This document shows positions 48,157 through 59,788 of a DNA stretch of 64,000 bases, one piece after another. The notes below the pieces were generated by a model. It ran no database searches, was not told the DNA's origin, and saw only the letters and a list, made by a program, of their open reading frames with translations. Each line of letters opens with the position of its first letter. The first letter of the stretch is position 1. The translations under genes were made by a program, and so were the position numbers. The stretch spans positions 1 to 64,000 of the forward strand of contig JAXCGZ010020825.1 of the NCBI GenBank assembly GCA_037179515.1. Reading direction: 5' to 3'. This stretch comes from Halocaridina rubra (taxonomy: Eukaryota > Arthropoda > Malacostraca > Decapoda > Atyidae).

Positions 48157-49035
48157 TCATGAATATATTTGCAGATGATGCAAAGATTGTGAAGAAAGTA
48201 AAATACGAGAACAATGGTAGAGAACTTCAGGAGGATCTAAATAATCTGCATGAGTGGTCAGAAAAGTGGCTAATGAAATTCAATACTTCAAAATGTAAGG
48301 TAATGAGAATGGGTACAAGTGCAAGAAGGCCCAAGCTTGACTACTCGGTGGCTGGAGTACAACTTCAAGAGACAGAAAATGAGAGAGACCTAGGAGTAAA
48401 CATACTGGCAGATTTGTCTCCAGAAATACATATAAATGGCATAGTAAGGGCAGCATATGCATTCTTATCAAATGTAAGGGTAGCCTTCAGGCACATGGAC
48501 AAGGAAATGTTCAGAAATATTTATGTAACCTATGTGAGGCCATAACTCGAATATGCAGCCCCCTTTTGGAATCCGCACTTGAAAAAGCACATAGCTAAGC
48601 TTGAAAAAGTTCAAAGACATGCCACGAAACTGGTGCCAGAAATAGGCAATCTCAGTTATGATGAGAGGCTGAGGGAATTAGACTTACCATCACTCGAAGC
48701 TAGAAGAGTAAGGGGGGATATGGTGACAGTCTTTAAATTCCTTCATGGTTATGATAGAGTGGATAGGGATCGATATTTCGATATGGCTGGCTCTAGAACT
48801 AGAGGTCATAGTTTGAAGCTTCGTAAGAAAACTTCTTTGCAGGATGTAAGGAAATACTTTTTCAGTGTAAGAGTAGTTGATAATTGGAATTGGCTAAGCG
48901 AGGAGGTAGTTAATGCTATCTCAATCCATAGTTTTAAGGACAGGTATGATAAGTATCACTAAGTCTAAAATGGAACTGATCAGGAGACTGGAAGATACGA
49001 GCTTTGGGCTCTTTCCCGTAAACACAATTAGGTAA
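48156..49035 (+). mobile_element. LINE family A copy A5, 5'-truncated
   Basis: The copy starts within the RT palm just before F-A-D-D-A-K-I (frame 48159-48545) and continues after a nonsense codon (TAA at 48544-48546, where other copies have AAA) as 48579-48962, to the same K-D-R-Y-D-K-Y-H ending and 3' UTR. It is separated from its neighbours by (AC)n on both sides. Confidence 0.93.

Positions 49036-49101
<66 letters not shown>
49036..49101. repeat. (AC)n tail of A5 / junction with A6
   Basis: About 65 bp of pure AC. Confidence 0.95.
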
Positions 49102-49104
<3 letters not shown>

Positions 49105-49109
49105 ATAAG

Positions 49110-49565
49110 GAGAAGACAGTGGTAATGTCAGGCATAAGCGAGTCCCAGGAGCCAACATGGCAGGGGAGACTTGAAGAAAATAAAGCTAGGGTTGTAGACC
49201 TGATAAGAGAGCTTGGAGTAGTATGTGGTCCTGAGGATATTGTAAACATACACCAACTAGGTAAATATTCGAGGGAAGGAAAGCCGAGACCAACAAAAGT
49301 AACCTTTGAGAGAGGGGAAACATGTAGGGAAATATTGTTGAGAAAAAAAAGTCTAAAAGACCTTCAAGAATTCAAAGAAGTGTTCATTAGACAATACAGA
49401 ACACAGGAAGAGATGGGAAAGATCAAAAACTTGTTGCAAGAGGCAAGAAGGTTAAATGATGAAAGAAATGAAGAAGAGAAGAAAAATTTTCATTACAGAG
49501 TTCTTCCAGACAAAGGGGAGATAAAGAAGATAATGACAGAAGATCAGGGGATGGGGCCTCATTAA
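49110..49565 (+). pseudogene. Family A ORF1-like N-terminal domain (A6)
   Basis: The open frame encodes about 148 residues of the form S-G-I-S-E-S-Q-E, then V-V-D-L-I-R-E-L-G-V, then I-V-N-I-H-Q-L-G-K-Y, then K-P-R-P-T-K-V-T-F-E, and a charged coiled-coil-like end (E-E-M-G-K-I-K-N-L-L-Q-E-A-R-R). The layout resembles the RNA-binding C-terminal part of LINE ORF1 proteins. In copy A3 the same stretch reads straight into the endonuclease, so the stop at 49563-49565 reflects a frameshift rather than a true gene end. Confidence 0.7.
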
Positions 49566-49567
49566 GA

Positions 49568-50704
49568 TTGTTATACACAAATGCTGATGGATTAGCTGGT
49601 AAGGCAGTAGAATTAAAAGATAGGATTCACAACAGTAAGGCAGATATAGTAGCAATTACAGAGACTAAGTTGAGTGAGGACATAAACAGTGTCACAGTTT
49701 TTCCTAAGGGCTTCAGAATATTAAGGGTAGAAAGATCTGAGAGGACTGGGGGAGGGATAGCACTGCTCATAAGTGAAAGGATTCAAGTTGAAGAAATAAA
49801 CTTGGCTATAGAAAGAGAGTTCAAGGAAGTTCTTGTTGCTCGCATAAATACTGGGTCAGAGAGCATTATAATAACTGTTGTATACAACCCACCAAGGAAC
49901 CAAAATAGGCTTGAAGTTTATGAGGAAAGTCATATAGGTACTATTGAAGTCATAAACTCAGTTGTTAACATGGCATGGGAAAAAAAATGTAGGATTTTGA
50001 TTATGGGAGACTTTAATCATAAAGAGATAGATTGGATAAATCTTGACCCACACAGTGGTGAGGACTCATTCGGGGCAAGATTCCTAGATTGCGTACAAGG
50101 GAATTTCCTACACCAACATGTAGTGGAACCAACAAGGGCCAGGGGTGGGGATGAGCCATCACTACTTGATCTAGTGTTCACAGATAATGTGTTGGATATT
50201 GAAAAAATTGAGTATGAACCACCAATTCGAAAGAGTGACCACTGTGTGTTGTTGATGGAGTATATCATTGAAGATATTCTTCCTGAGAGTAGAGGCACTG
50301 AGGACATGAGGAGGAACTATCGGAAAGGAGATTACATCAAAATGAATGAGCTTTTTGCAGTTATTGACTGGAGAACCTTATTTTACAACAAATCTGTACA
50401 AGAAATGTATGACATCTTTTGTGAGAAATATGGGAAGATAGTAGATTGCTGCATACCTGTCACCAAAGTAGGTGTAATTCATGCCAGAGAGAAATGGTTC
50501 GATAATGGGTGTAAAAGAGCTAAGGAGTGGAGAGACAAATGCTGGAAAAGGTATAGGAGGAGAAAAAACATAAATGCCTGGCAAACCTACAAAAGAGCAA
50601 GAAATGACTACCTAAGTAAAAGGAGAGAGACTATGAGAGGGACATCACCAGGAAGGCTAAAGAAAATCCCAAGCTTTTCCACAGCTTTTTCAGAGGAAAA
50701 CTGA
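49568..50704 (+). CDS. Family A EEP endonuclease (A6), frame open
   Basis: The 378-codon frame holds an endonuclease/exonuclease/phosphatase domain that would nick target DNA for target-primed reverse transcription. Visible catalytic-type residues are N5 (L-Y-T-N-A-D-G), E32 (T-E-T-K-L), G-D-F-N at 147-150, L-D-L-V-F-T at 200-205 and S-D-H at 223-225. The first residues follow the ORF1-like domain in uninterrupted copies, so the apparent start is arbitrary. After about residue 357 (Y-L-S-K-R-R-E) the frame leaves the family sequence because of the 10-nt deletion near 50628, and the last about 20 residues are out of frame. Confidence 0.9.
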   Translation: MLYTNADGLAGKAVELKDRIHNSKADIVAITETKLSEDINSVTVFPKGFRILRVERSERTGGGIALLISERIQVEEINLAIEREFKEVLVARINTGSESIIITVVYNPPRNQNRLEVYEESHIGTIEVINSVVNMAWEKKCRILIMGDFNHKEIDWINLDPHSGEDSFGARFLDCVQGNFLHQHVVEPTRARGGDEPSLLDLVFTDNVLDIEKIEYEPPIRKSDHCVLLMEYIIEDILPESRGTEDMRRNYRKGDYIKMNELFAVIDWRTLFYNKSVQEMYDIFCEKYGKIVDCCIPVTKVGVIHAREKWFDNGCKRAKEWRDKCWKRYRRRKNINAWQTYKRARNDYLSKRRETMRGTSPGRLKKIPSFSTAFSEEN

Positions 50705-50736
50705 AGGTAAAAGAACAGGTTTTAAGGCTAAAGAGA

Positions 50737-52380
50737 GTGGATGGAACCATCACTGAGACGGATGAAGAGATCTGCAAAGAATTGAACAAGGAGTTTCAGT
50801 CAGTATTTACAGTAGAAAATACCCCACCCCCTCAGATTGCAGTGATAGAAGCTCAAGGGCCGGTATTAGAGAACATCAACCTTACAGCCACAGAGGTATG
50901 CAAAGCGCTGATGGATTTAGATGTTCATAGAGCTACAGGTCCCGATGACATATCCCCTCATGTGCTTAAAAAATGCGCAAACACAATATCAGTGGCACTA
51001 AGTATCATATTTAAGGAGTCACTGGAGTCGGGGGAGATTCCAAGATGCTGGAAACAAGCAAATGTGATACCGATCTTCAAAAAGGGAAGGAGGGATACGG
51101 CTCTGAACTATAGACCAGTTTCCTTGACCAGCATAGTTTGCAAAGTTATGGAGAAACTACTAAGGAAACATATCTCTCTTCACTTGGAATCCTTCAACTT
51201 TTTGTCAGTGAGGCAACATGGCTTCAGAGAAGGTAGATCAACAGTAACAAACTTATTAGAATTTTATGATGAGGTAAGCCAAATCTTACAGGAAAGAGAG
51301 GGCTGGGCAGATTGCATATTCCTAGACTTCCAGAAAGCGTTTGACACTGTTCCACATTGGAGACTTATTAGGAAGCTGCTATCAATGGCTAGAATAGGTG
51401 GAAATGTTTTGGAATGGATAAAAACTTACTTAGAAGGAAGGGAACAGAGGGTTAGAGTAAGACACTCAGTGTCTGAATGGAGAAGAGTTAGTAGTGGAGT
51501 TCCACAGGGTTCAGTTTTAGGGCCACTTTTGTTCCTTGTATATGTAAATGACCTACCAGAGTCTGTAAATTCATTCATGAATATGTTTGCAGATGATGCA
51601 AAGATTGTGAAGAAAGTAAAAAACGAGAACAATGGTAGAGAACTTCAGGAGGATCTAAATAATCTGCATGAGTGGTCAGAAAAGTGGCTAATGAAATTCA
51701 ATGCTTCAAAATGTAAGGTAATGAGAATGGGTACAAGTGCAAGAAGGCCCAAGCTTGACTACTCGGTGGCTGGAGTACAACTTCAAGAGACAGAAAATGA
51801 GAGAGATCTAGGAGTAAACATACTAGCAGATTTGTCTCCAGAAATACATATAAATGGCATAGTAAGGGCAGCATATGCATTCTTATCAAATGTAAGGGTA
51901 GCCTTCAGGCACATGGACAAGGAAATGTTCAGAAATATTTATGTAACCTATGTGAGGCCAAAACTCGAATATGCAGCCCCCTTTTGGAATCCGCACTTGA
52001 AAAAGCACATAGCTAAGCTTGAAAAAGTTCAAAGACATGCCACGAAACTGGTGCCAGAAATACGCAATCTCAGTTATGATGAGAGGCTGAGGGAATTAGA
52101 CTTACCATCACTCGAAGCTAGAAGAGTGAGGGGGGATATGGTGACAGTCTTTAAATTCCTTCATGGTTATGATAGAGTGGATAGGGATCGATATTTTGAT
52201 ATGGCTGGCTCTAGAACTAGAGGTCATAGTTTGAAGCTTCGTAAGAAAACTTCTTCGCAGGATGTAAGGAAATACTTTTTCAGTGTAAGAGTAGTTGATA
52301 ATTGGAATTGGCTAAGCGAGGAGGTAGTTAATGCTATCTCAATCCATAGTTTTAAGGACAGGTATGATAAGTATCACTAA
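50737..52380 (+). CDS. Family A reverse transcriptase and C-terminal domain (A6)
   Basis: A 547-codon open frame. It contains N-Y-R-P-V-S-L-T-S (about 124-132), Q-H-G-F-R-E-G-R-S-T (160-169), motif A with catalytic D197 (F-L-D-F-Q-K-A-F-D), G-V-P-Q-G-S-V-L-G-P (254-263) and motif C F-A-D-D (284-287, the catalytic aspartate pair). The thumb follows (K-W-L-M-K-F-N), then an about 200-residue C-terminal domain (Y-V-R-P-K-L-E-Y-A-A-P-F-W, R-G-H-S-L-K-L-R-K-K, V-V-D-N-W-N-W-L-S-E-E) ending K-Y-H. No RNase H is present. All catalytic residues are kept, so the enzyme frame itself may be intact, though the element is broken upstream. Confidence 0.93.
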   Translation: MDGTITETDEEICKELNKEFQSVFTVENTPPPQIAVIEAQGPVLENINLTATEVCKALMDLDVHRATGPDDISPHVLKKCANTISVALSIIFKESLESGEIPRCWKQANVIPIFKKGRRDTALNYRPVSLTSIVCKVMEKLLRKHISLHLESFNFLSVRQHGFREGRSTVTNLLEFYDEVSQILQEREGWADCIFLDFQKAFDTVPHWRLIRKLLSMARIGGNVLEWIKTYLEGREQRVRVRHSVSEWRRVSSGVPQGSVLGPLLFLVYVNDLPESVNSFMNMFADDAKIVKKVKNENNGRELQEDLNNLHEWSEKWLMKFNASKCKVMRMGTSARRPKLDYSVAGVQLQETENERDLGVNILADLSPEIHINGIVRAAYAFLSNVRVAFRHMDKEMFRNIYVTYVRPKLEYAAPFWNPHLKKHIAKLEKVQRHATKLVPEIRNLSYDERLRELDLPSLEARRVRGDMVTVFKFLHGYDRVDRDRYFDMAGSRTRGHSLKLRKKTSSQDVRKYFFSVRVVDNWNWLSEEVVNAISIHSFKDRYDKYH

Positions 52381-52460
52381 GTATAAAATGGAACCGATGA
52401 GGAGACGGGAAGATACGAGCTTTGGGCTCTTTCCCGTAAACACAATTAGGTAATCACACA

Positions 52461-52553
52461 CGTATGATAAGTATCACTAAGTACAAAATGGAACCGATCA
52501 GGAGACGGGAAGATACGAGCTTTGTGCTCTTTCCCGTAAACACAATTACACAC
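52461..52553 (+). mobile_element. LINE family A copy A7a, very short 3' fragment
   Basis: Only the last codons (G-M-I-S-I-T-like cgtatgataagtatcactaa) and the 3' UTR, about 93 bp, inserted straight after the cacaca end of A6. Confidence 0.85.
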
Positions 52554-52863
52554 TCCTTCATGGTTATGATAGAGTGGGTAGGGATCGATGTTTCGATATG
52601 GCTGGCTCTAGAACTAGAGGTCATAGTTTGAAGCTTCGTAAGAAAACTTCTTTGCAGGATGTAAGGAAATACTTTTTCAGTGTATTCTAGTTGATAATTG
52701 GAATTCGCTAAGCGAGGAGGTAGTTAATGCTATCTCAATCCATAGTTTTAAGGACAGGTATGATAAGTATCACTAAGTCTAAAGTGGAACCGATCAGGAG
52801 ACGGGAAGATACGAGCTTTGGGCTCTTTCCCGTAAACACAATTAGGTAATCACAATTAGGTAA
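52554..52863 (+). mobile_element. LINE family A copy A7b, short 3' fragment
   Basis: This starts at tccttcatggttatgatag and runs through the C-terminal codons (broken by an indel near 52683-52690) to the 3' UTR. The last aattaggtaatcac is duplicated before the repeat tail. It is the third head-to-tail unit in this row. Confidence 0.88.
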
Positions 52864-53006
<143 letters not shown>

Positions 53007-53304
53007 TATCACTTGCTTCTTATGGGAATCTAACTAATGCAACTTTTAATTTATGTGAATTCAAAGTTTTATATAAGCAACATATTCAGAAAATCTTCAA
53101 AACTAACTGGAATGAGTGCTAAACATGTAACTTGAATTTGCATGCAGTGAGGACAGCATGATGTGAGTGAGTGAGGAGAGCTTTTTTTTCTGTTGTCGCA
53201 GCAACAAGTAAGTCAGTGTTTATTTTGCACTCAACTTAGGAACATTGACTCTCGCTATGCATTTTGAAGTCATTTTTGTTATACTTGTGAGAAATATCTC
53301 CAAA

Positions 53305-54993
53305 GATGTCCATTGCTAAGGGCTATGATCAAAAGCCTAAGAAAGTTAGAGATGTGTTAAGTCCTCAACAAATATTAGAAGTGTTAGGAACAGTTGAAAC
53401 AATGTCAGCATGCGAAGTATCATGGAAATGGGGGTAAAAATAGTCTTGTACTCAATCAGTAAAACTAAGAGAATAAGAAAATCTGGATAATAATTGTGTT
53501 TTACCTGCATGGTAAAAATGGTTTCTGAGTTTCATGATAAAGGGCTTGTAAGACTGAGAATTCCTTAGAATGTGTGGTTAAAGAACATGGTGCAAGAGGA
53601 GACCCTTGTTGACGGATATGTTTTATAGGGACAGGGTCTTAAAATATATCATACTTACTCTACAGTGAATGTGTTATCCTGGAGGAAATGAAGTAGTTGA
53701 AAGCTTGTAAGGGATGGCTCTATAGCTATATTAAATGTCATAACTTGAAGAACCTCAAAGTATTAAGAAAATTAGCATTAGCTGACATGGAGGCAGCAAC
53801 AGCGTTCCCTGAATACCAAAAAAGTCACAGAAAAGGGGTACCTTCCAGAGCAATTCTTTATATCTGATGAAGCAGACTTTTTTAGTGAAGGAAATATCAA
53901 ATCACATGTTAATATTCATATTGATGCCAAGATATCCCTATATATAAGGCCTGTAAGGATCTTCTGACTCTGGTGCTATGGGCAATGCAGCAGGCCATAT
54001 GATCAAGTCAGGTCTTATTCACAGGGAGAAAAATGTGCATACCTTGAAAAATAAAAACGAAAATTTGTTACCCACGTTCTGGCAATACAATAAAAACACT
54101 TGAATGATGGTCACACACTGTTTTGATTGGTTTCACCTCTGCTTTGTGCCAGAAGTGAAGGGGCTGCCATTCAAGGTCTTTCACTGACATTGCTCTTGCC
54201 CATCCTGAATGAGTGGTGTATGAAAATAAGCACCTTGGAGATCTGTCCCTGTCTCCAAATATAACATTGCTGTTGTGACAAAACTCTTTGAATCAGTGCG
54301 TCATAACTTGCGTGAAGGTGATGTACACCTGCCTTACTTTTACCTGGATTCATGCCATTCATCCAGAAGCATCGTAATGGAATAATGGAAAAACTTCCCA
54401 ATCATAAAGCAGTCAAGTATATTGCTGAGACTATTCATCTTATAAAGGAAGGGACAGTTAATGCGTTCTGGAAGACATAATGGAGTGATGTAAACGAACT
54501 ATGAAGGCTTTACTACAATAGTTGTTAAATTGAGGAAGATTTTGCAAGTATCCAGACAAATTAGAGGAGAAGCTTCACGGACATGATCGAGTAAGACATT
54601 GAAAACCACTTCAATAAAGACTAACAACTCCTTCAATTAACTGATGCAGTACTTGGCATTAGATGACAAAGAAGAAAAGATTTTGAATCTCAGCCAACAC
54701 TGTGGATAATGGCTAATTTTACAAAAATTTCTCAGAAAGCCCAAGAATTGAGAAATATGATTAAGGAGTTTGACTCCTCAGTGTAATATACCATGTGTGT
54801 CACCTGTATGATCACAGCTTGCCAAAAACCTCTGCAACAGTTCTTTGACAAAGCCAAGAGGAAGAGGAAGCAGCCTCCTTTAGCTATTTTTTTGACAAAG
54901 AAATCCACAACTCTGAAATATACTTCCACTCCCGATAATCCTAAGCCATCACCCTTAACAGAACCTGACGTTACACCTCCTTTAAAATGTTAA
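53305..54993 (+). pseudogene. Tigger-type transposase fossil, strongly decayed
   Basis: A + strand relic. From 53308 it reads M-S-I-A-K-G-Y-D-Q-K-P-K-K-V-R-D-V-L, then I-L-E-V-L-G (DNA-binding start). Near 53770 it reads L-A-D-M-E-A-A-T-A-F-P-E, near 54110 H-C-F-D-W-F-H-L-C-F-V-P-E-V-K-G, and 54793-54993 gives the C-terminal tail (P-L-Q-Q-F-F-D-K-A-K-R-K-R-K). This order fits Tigger transposases. Many stops and frameshifts separate the pieces. I found no clear inverted ends; 54994-55457 shows nothing recognisable. Confidence 0.65.
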
Positions 54994-55457
54994 CCTTCTT
55001 CAGGTTGATTTGACATAATGATCATTTTAACATCTCAATATAGTGTTCAAGTTATAATTATGTCTCATCATTTGCCTGTAGTTTCACTCATTTTCCTACT
55101 TTTTCTCCGGCACCGTGGACAATCCCCATTGTCACCATCATCATTTTTCGCATTTCCATCTCGGACTAAGAAATTTTACTTAAATATCATATCCACCTCT
55201 TAAAGTCTTTGATTTTTGCTCTGTAAAGATATATTTATAAAATTTGTGAAAAAAAGTTATAAAATCTGTGAAAAATTGTCTTTTGTAAAAAGTGTAAGAA
55301 AGGTTATGAATAAGACCATTCTGGATGCATGTACTCAATTATTACACATGTAATAGATACAGAGATGAAAGAAATAACTAATCCCATAAGATCTTGCCTA
55401 TGATCTAACCTACAAAGAAAAACAACTTAAGGAAACAGAGAAATCATTACACACACA

Positions 55458-56822
55458 CAAAAAAAGGGAAGGAGGGATACGGCTCTGAACTATAGACCAG
55501 TTTCCTTGACCAGCATAGTTTGCAAAGTTATGGAGAAACTACTAAGGAAACATATCTCTCTTCACTTGGAATCCTTCAACTTTTTGTCAGTGAGGCAACA
55601 TGGCTTCAGAGAAAGTAGATCAACAGTAACAAACTTATTAGAATTTTATGCTGAGGTAAGCCGAATCTTACAGGAAAGAGAGGGCTGGGTAGATTGCATA
55701 TTCCTAGACTTCCAGAAAGCGTTTGACACTGTTCCACATGGGAGACTTATTAGGAAGCTGCAAGCAATGGCTAGAATAGGTGGAAATGTTTTGGAATGGA
55801 TAAAAGGAAGGGAACAGAGGGTTAGAGTAAGACACTCAGTGTCTGAATGGAGAAGAGTTAGTAGTAGAGTTCCACAGGGTTCAGTTTTAGGGCCACTTTT
55901 GTTCCTTGTATATGTAAATGACCTAGCAGAGTCTGTAAATTCATTCATGAATATGTTTGCAGATGATGCAAAGATTGTGCAGAAAGTAAAAAACGAGAAC
56001 AATGGTAGAGAACTTCAGGAAGATCAAAATAGTCTGCACGAGTGGTCTGAAAAGTGGCTAATGAAATTCAATACTTCAAAATGTAAGGTAATGAGAATGG
56101 GTACAAGTGCAAGAAGGCCTAAGCTTGACTACTCGGTGGCTGGAGTACGACTTCAAGAGACAGAAAATGAGAGAGATCTAGGAGTAACCATACTAGCAGA
56201 TTTGTCTCCAGAAATACATATAAATGGCATAGTAAGGGCAGCATATGCATTCTTATCAAATGTATGGGTAGCCTTCAGGCACATGGACATGGAAATGTTC
56301 AGAAATATTTATGTAACCTATGTGAGGCCAAAACTCGAATATGCAGCCCCCTTTTGGAATCCACACTTGAAAAAGCACATAGCTAAGCTTGAAAAAGTTC
56401 AAAGACATGCCACGAAATTGGTGCCAGAAATACGCAATCTCAGTTATGATGAGAGGCTGAGGGAATTAGACTTACCATCACTCGAAGCTAGAAGATTGAG
56501 GGAGGATATGGTGACAGTCTTTAACTTCCTTCATAGTTATGATAGAGTGGATAGGGATCGATATTTTGATATGGCTGGCTCTAGAACTAGAGGTAATAGT
56601 TTGAAGCTTCGTAAGAAAACTTCTTTGCAGGATGTAAGCAAATACTTTTTCAGTGTAAGAGTAGTTGATAATTGGAATTCGCTAAGCGAGGAGGTAGTTA
56701 ATGCTATCTCAATCCATAGTTTTAAGGACAGGTATGATAAGTATCACTAACTATAAAATGGAACCGATGAGGAGACGGAAAGATACGAGCTTTGGGCTCT
56801 TTCCCGTAAACACAATTAGGTA
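55458..56822 (+). mobile_element. LINE family A copy A9, 5'-truncated
   Basis: The copy starts in the RT (aaaaagggaaggagggatac) straight after an acacacac run and ends in the family 3' UTR and (AC)n. It contains one uninterrupted coding frame. Confidence 0.93.
55506..56750 (+). pseudogene. Family A reverse transcriptase fragment (A9), 414 codons open
   Basis: This covers the RT from T-S-I-V-C-K-V-M-E-K to the C-terminal K-D-R-Y-D-K-Y-H without a stop. It keeps F-L-D-F-Q-K-A-F-D and F-A-D-D but lacks the N-terminal RT blocks. A 12-nt in-frame deletion removes T-Y-L-E before G-R-E-Q-R-V, and the G of G-V-P-Q-G is R. It cannot be a complete enzyme. Confidence 0.85.
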
Positions 56823-56823
56823 A

Positions 56824-56873
<50 letters not shown>
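56823..56873. repeat. (AC)n tail of A9 / junction with A10
   Basis: About 50 bp of pure AC. Confidence 0.95.
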
Positions 56874-56875
<2 letters not shown>

Positions 56876-57038
56876 CCTTTGCTGATGCACTAAAGGGGAA
56901 TGTGGCAGTAAAGGTGGTGGCACTGGAAAACATACAAACAGTTGACTATAAAGAGACAGTAATAGAAAAAAAATGAAAGACGTTGTGATGGAAAGGGCAA
57001 ATCAACTGATTAAACAGGCACTTGATTAAGAGAAGACA

Positions 57039-57486
57039 GTGGTAATCTCAGGCATAAGCGAATCCCAGGAGCCAACATGGCAGGGGAGACTTGAAGAAAA
57101 TAAAGCTAGGGTTGTAGACCTGATAAGAAAGCTTGGAGTAGTTTGTGGTCCTGAGGATATTGTAAACATTCACCAACTAGGCAAATATTCGAGGGAAGGA
57201 AAGCCGAGACCAACAAAAGTAACCTTTGAGAGAGGGGAAACATGTAGGGAAATATTGTTGAGAATAAAAAAGTCTAAAAGACCTTCAAGAATTCAAAGAA
57301 GTGTTCATTAGACAATACAGAACACAGGAAGAGATGGGAAAGATCAAAAACTTGTTGCAAGAGGCAAAAAGGTTAAAGAAAGAAAGAAATGAAGAAGAGA
57401 AGAAAAATTTTAATTTCAGAGTTCTTCCAGACAAAGGGGAGATAAAGAAGATAATGACAGAAGATCAGGGGATGGGGCCTCATTAA
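57039..57486 (+). pseudogene. Family A ORF1-like domain (A10), two frames
   Basis: Frames 57039-57311 and 57301-57486 together repeat the A6 ORF1-like region, split by an extra base in the aataaaaaagtct run near 57265-57275. Confidence 0.7.
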
Positions 57487-57488
57487 TA

Positions 57489-58076
57489 TTGTTATACACA
57501 AATGCTGATGGATTAGCTGGTAAGGCAGTAGAATTAAAAGATAGGATTCACAACAGTAAGGCAGATATAGTAGCAATTGCAGAGACTAAGCTGAGTGAGG
57601 ACATAAACAGTGTCACAGTTTTTCCTAAGGGCTTCAGAATATTAAGGGTAGAAAGATCTGAGAGGACTGGTGGAGGGATAGCACTGCTCATAAGTGAAAG
57701 GATTCAAGTTGAAGAAATAAACTTGGCTATAGAAAGTGAGTTCAAGGAATTTCTTGTTGCTCGCATAACTACTGGGTCAGAGAGCATTATAATAACTGTT
57801 GTATATAACCCATCAAGGAACCAGAATAGGCTAGAAGTTTATGAGGAAAGTCATATAGGTACTACTGAAGTCATAAACTCAGTTGTTAACATGGCACAGG
57901 AGAGAAAATGTAGGATTTTTAATATGGGATATTTTAATCATAAAGAGATAGATTGGATAAATCTTGACCCACACAGTGGTGAGGGCTCATTCGGGGCAAG
58001 ATTCCTAGATTGCGTACAAGGGAATATCCTACACCAACATGTAATGGAACCAACGATTGCCAGGGGTGGGGGATGA
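57489..58076 (+). pseudogene. Family A endonuclease, N-terminal part (A10)
   Basis: EEP frame up to A-R-G-G-G at 58076, where an extra G shifts the reading. It keeps N5 and the glutamate (A-E-T-K-L), but the G-D-F-N motif is changed to G-Y-F-N, so a catalytic aspartate is lost. Confidence 0.85.
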
Positions 58077-59736
58077 GCCATCACTACTTTATCTAGTATT
58101 CACAGATAATGTGTTGGATATTGAAAAAAATGAGTATGAACCACCAATTGGAAAGAGTGACCACTGGGTGTTGTTGATGGAGTATATCATTGAAGATATT
58201 CTTCCTGAGAGTAGAGGCACTGAGGACATGAGGAGGAACTATCTGAAAGGAGATTACATCAAAATGAATGAGCTTTTTGCAGTTATTGACTGGAGAACCT
58301 TATTTTACAACAAATCTTTACAAGAAATGTATGACATCTTTTGTGAGAAATATGGGAAGATAGTAGATTTCTGCATACCTTTCACCAAAGTAGGTGTAAT
58401 TCATGCCAGAGAGAAATGGTTCGATAATGGGTGTAAAAGAGCTAAGGAGTGGAGAGACAAATGCTGGGAAAGGTATAGGAGGAGAAAAAACATAAATGCC
58501 TGGCAAACCTACAAAAGAGCAAGAAATGACTACCTAAGTAAAAGAAGAGAGGCAGAGAAAGACTATGAGAGGGACATCACCAGGAAGACTAAAGAAAATC
58601 CCAAGCTATTCCACAGCTTTATCAGAGGAAAACTGAAGGTGAAAGAACAGGTTTTAAGGCTAAAGAGAGCGGATGGAAGCATCACTGAGACGGATGAAGA
58701 GATCTGCAAAGAATTGAACAAGGAGTTTCAGTCAGTATTTACAGTAGAAAATACCCCACCTCCTCAGATCGCAGAGACAGAAGCTCAAGGGCCGGTATTA
58801 GAGAACATCAACCTTACAGCCACAGAGGTATGCAGAGCGCTGATGGAGTTAGGTGTTCATAAAGCTACAGGTCCTGATGACATATCCCCTCATGTACTTA
58901 AAAAATGCACAAACTCAATATCTGTGGCGCTAAGTATCATATATAAAAAGTCACTGGTGTCAGGGGAGATTACAAAATGCTGGAAACAAGCAAACGTGAT
59001 ACCCAGCATAGTTTGCAAAGTTATGGAGAAACTACTAAGGAAACATATCTCTCTTCACTTGGAATCCTTCAGCTTTTTGTCAGTGAGGCAACATGGCTTC
59101 AGAGAAGGTAGATCAACAGTAACAAACTTATTAGAATTTTATGATGAGGTTAGCCGAATATTACAGGAAAGAGAGGGCTGGGCAGATTGCATATTCCTAG
59201 ACTTCCAGAAAGCGTTTGACACTGTTCCACATGGGAGACTTATTAGGAAGCTGCAAGCAATGGCTAGAATAGGTGGAAATGTCTTGGAATGGATAAAAAC
59301 TTACTTAGAAGGAAGGGAACAGAGGGTTAGAGTAAGACACTCAGTGTCTGAATGGAAAAGAGTTGGTAGTGGGGTTCCACAGGGTTCAGTTTTAGGGCCA
59401 CTTTTGTTCCTTGTATATGTAAATGACCTAGCAGAGTCTGTAAATTCATTCATGAATATGTTTGCAGATGATGCAAAGATTGTGAAGAAAGTAGGAAACG
59501 AGAACAATGGTAGAGAACTTCAGGAATATCTAAATAGTCTGCATGAGTGGTCAGAAAAGTGGCTAATGAAATTCAATACTTCAAAATGTAAGGTAATGAG
59601 AATGGGTACCAGTGTAAGAAGGCCCAAGCTTGACTACTCGGTGGTTGGAGTACAACTTCAAGAGACAGAAAACAAGAGAGATCTAGGAGTAAACATACTA
59701 GCAGATTTATCTCCAGAAATACATATAAATGGCTAA
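58057..59736 (+). pseudogene. Family A endonuclease end, linker and RT in one frame (A10)
   Basis: A 559-codon frame that runs from the last endonuclease motifs (E-P-S-L-L-Y-L-V-F-T, K-S-D-H-W-V) through a charged linker (R-R-E-A-E-K-D-Y-E-R-D-I) into the RT up to S-P-E-I-H-I-N-G. It proves that endonuclease and RT share one reading frame in this family. The RT lacks the block before I-V-C-K-V-M-E-K and stops at an indel; the rest continues in 59789-60181. Confidence 0.88.
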
Positions 59737-59788
59737 GTAAGGGCAGCATTATGCATTCTTATCAAATGTAAGGGTAGCCTTCAGGCAC

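Larger units (their letters stand above)
49102..52460 (+). mobile_element. LINE family A copy A6, near full length (3.36 kb)
   Basis: The best-preserved family A element, with an ORF1-like region, endonuclease, reverse transcriptase, C-terminal domain and 3' UTR in order. Two frameshifts separate the three open frames, one near 49545 and one near 50628 (a 10-nt deletion compared with the copy at 56.9 kb). The domain order, F-A-D-D catalytic box and microsatellite tail indicate a CR1/Jockey-type LINE without RNase H. Its 5' end abuts (AC)n, and copy A10 shows that some 5' sequence is missing. Confidence 0.93.

Noticed and set aside
50017..50307. Recurring minus-strand frames across the LINE copies (for example here, 51426-51632, 59301-59507)
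   Set aside because: They recur only because the LINE is repeated; they are antisense shadows of the endonuclease and RT.
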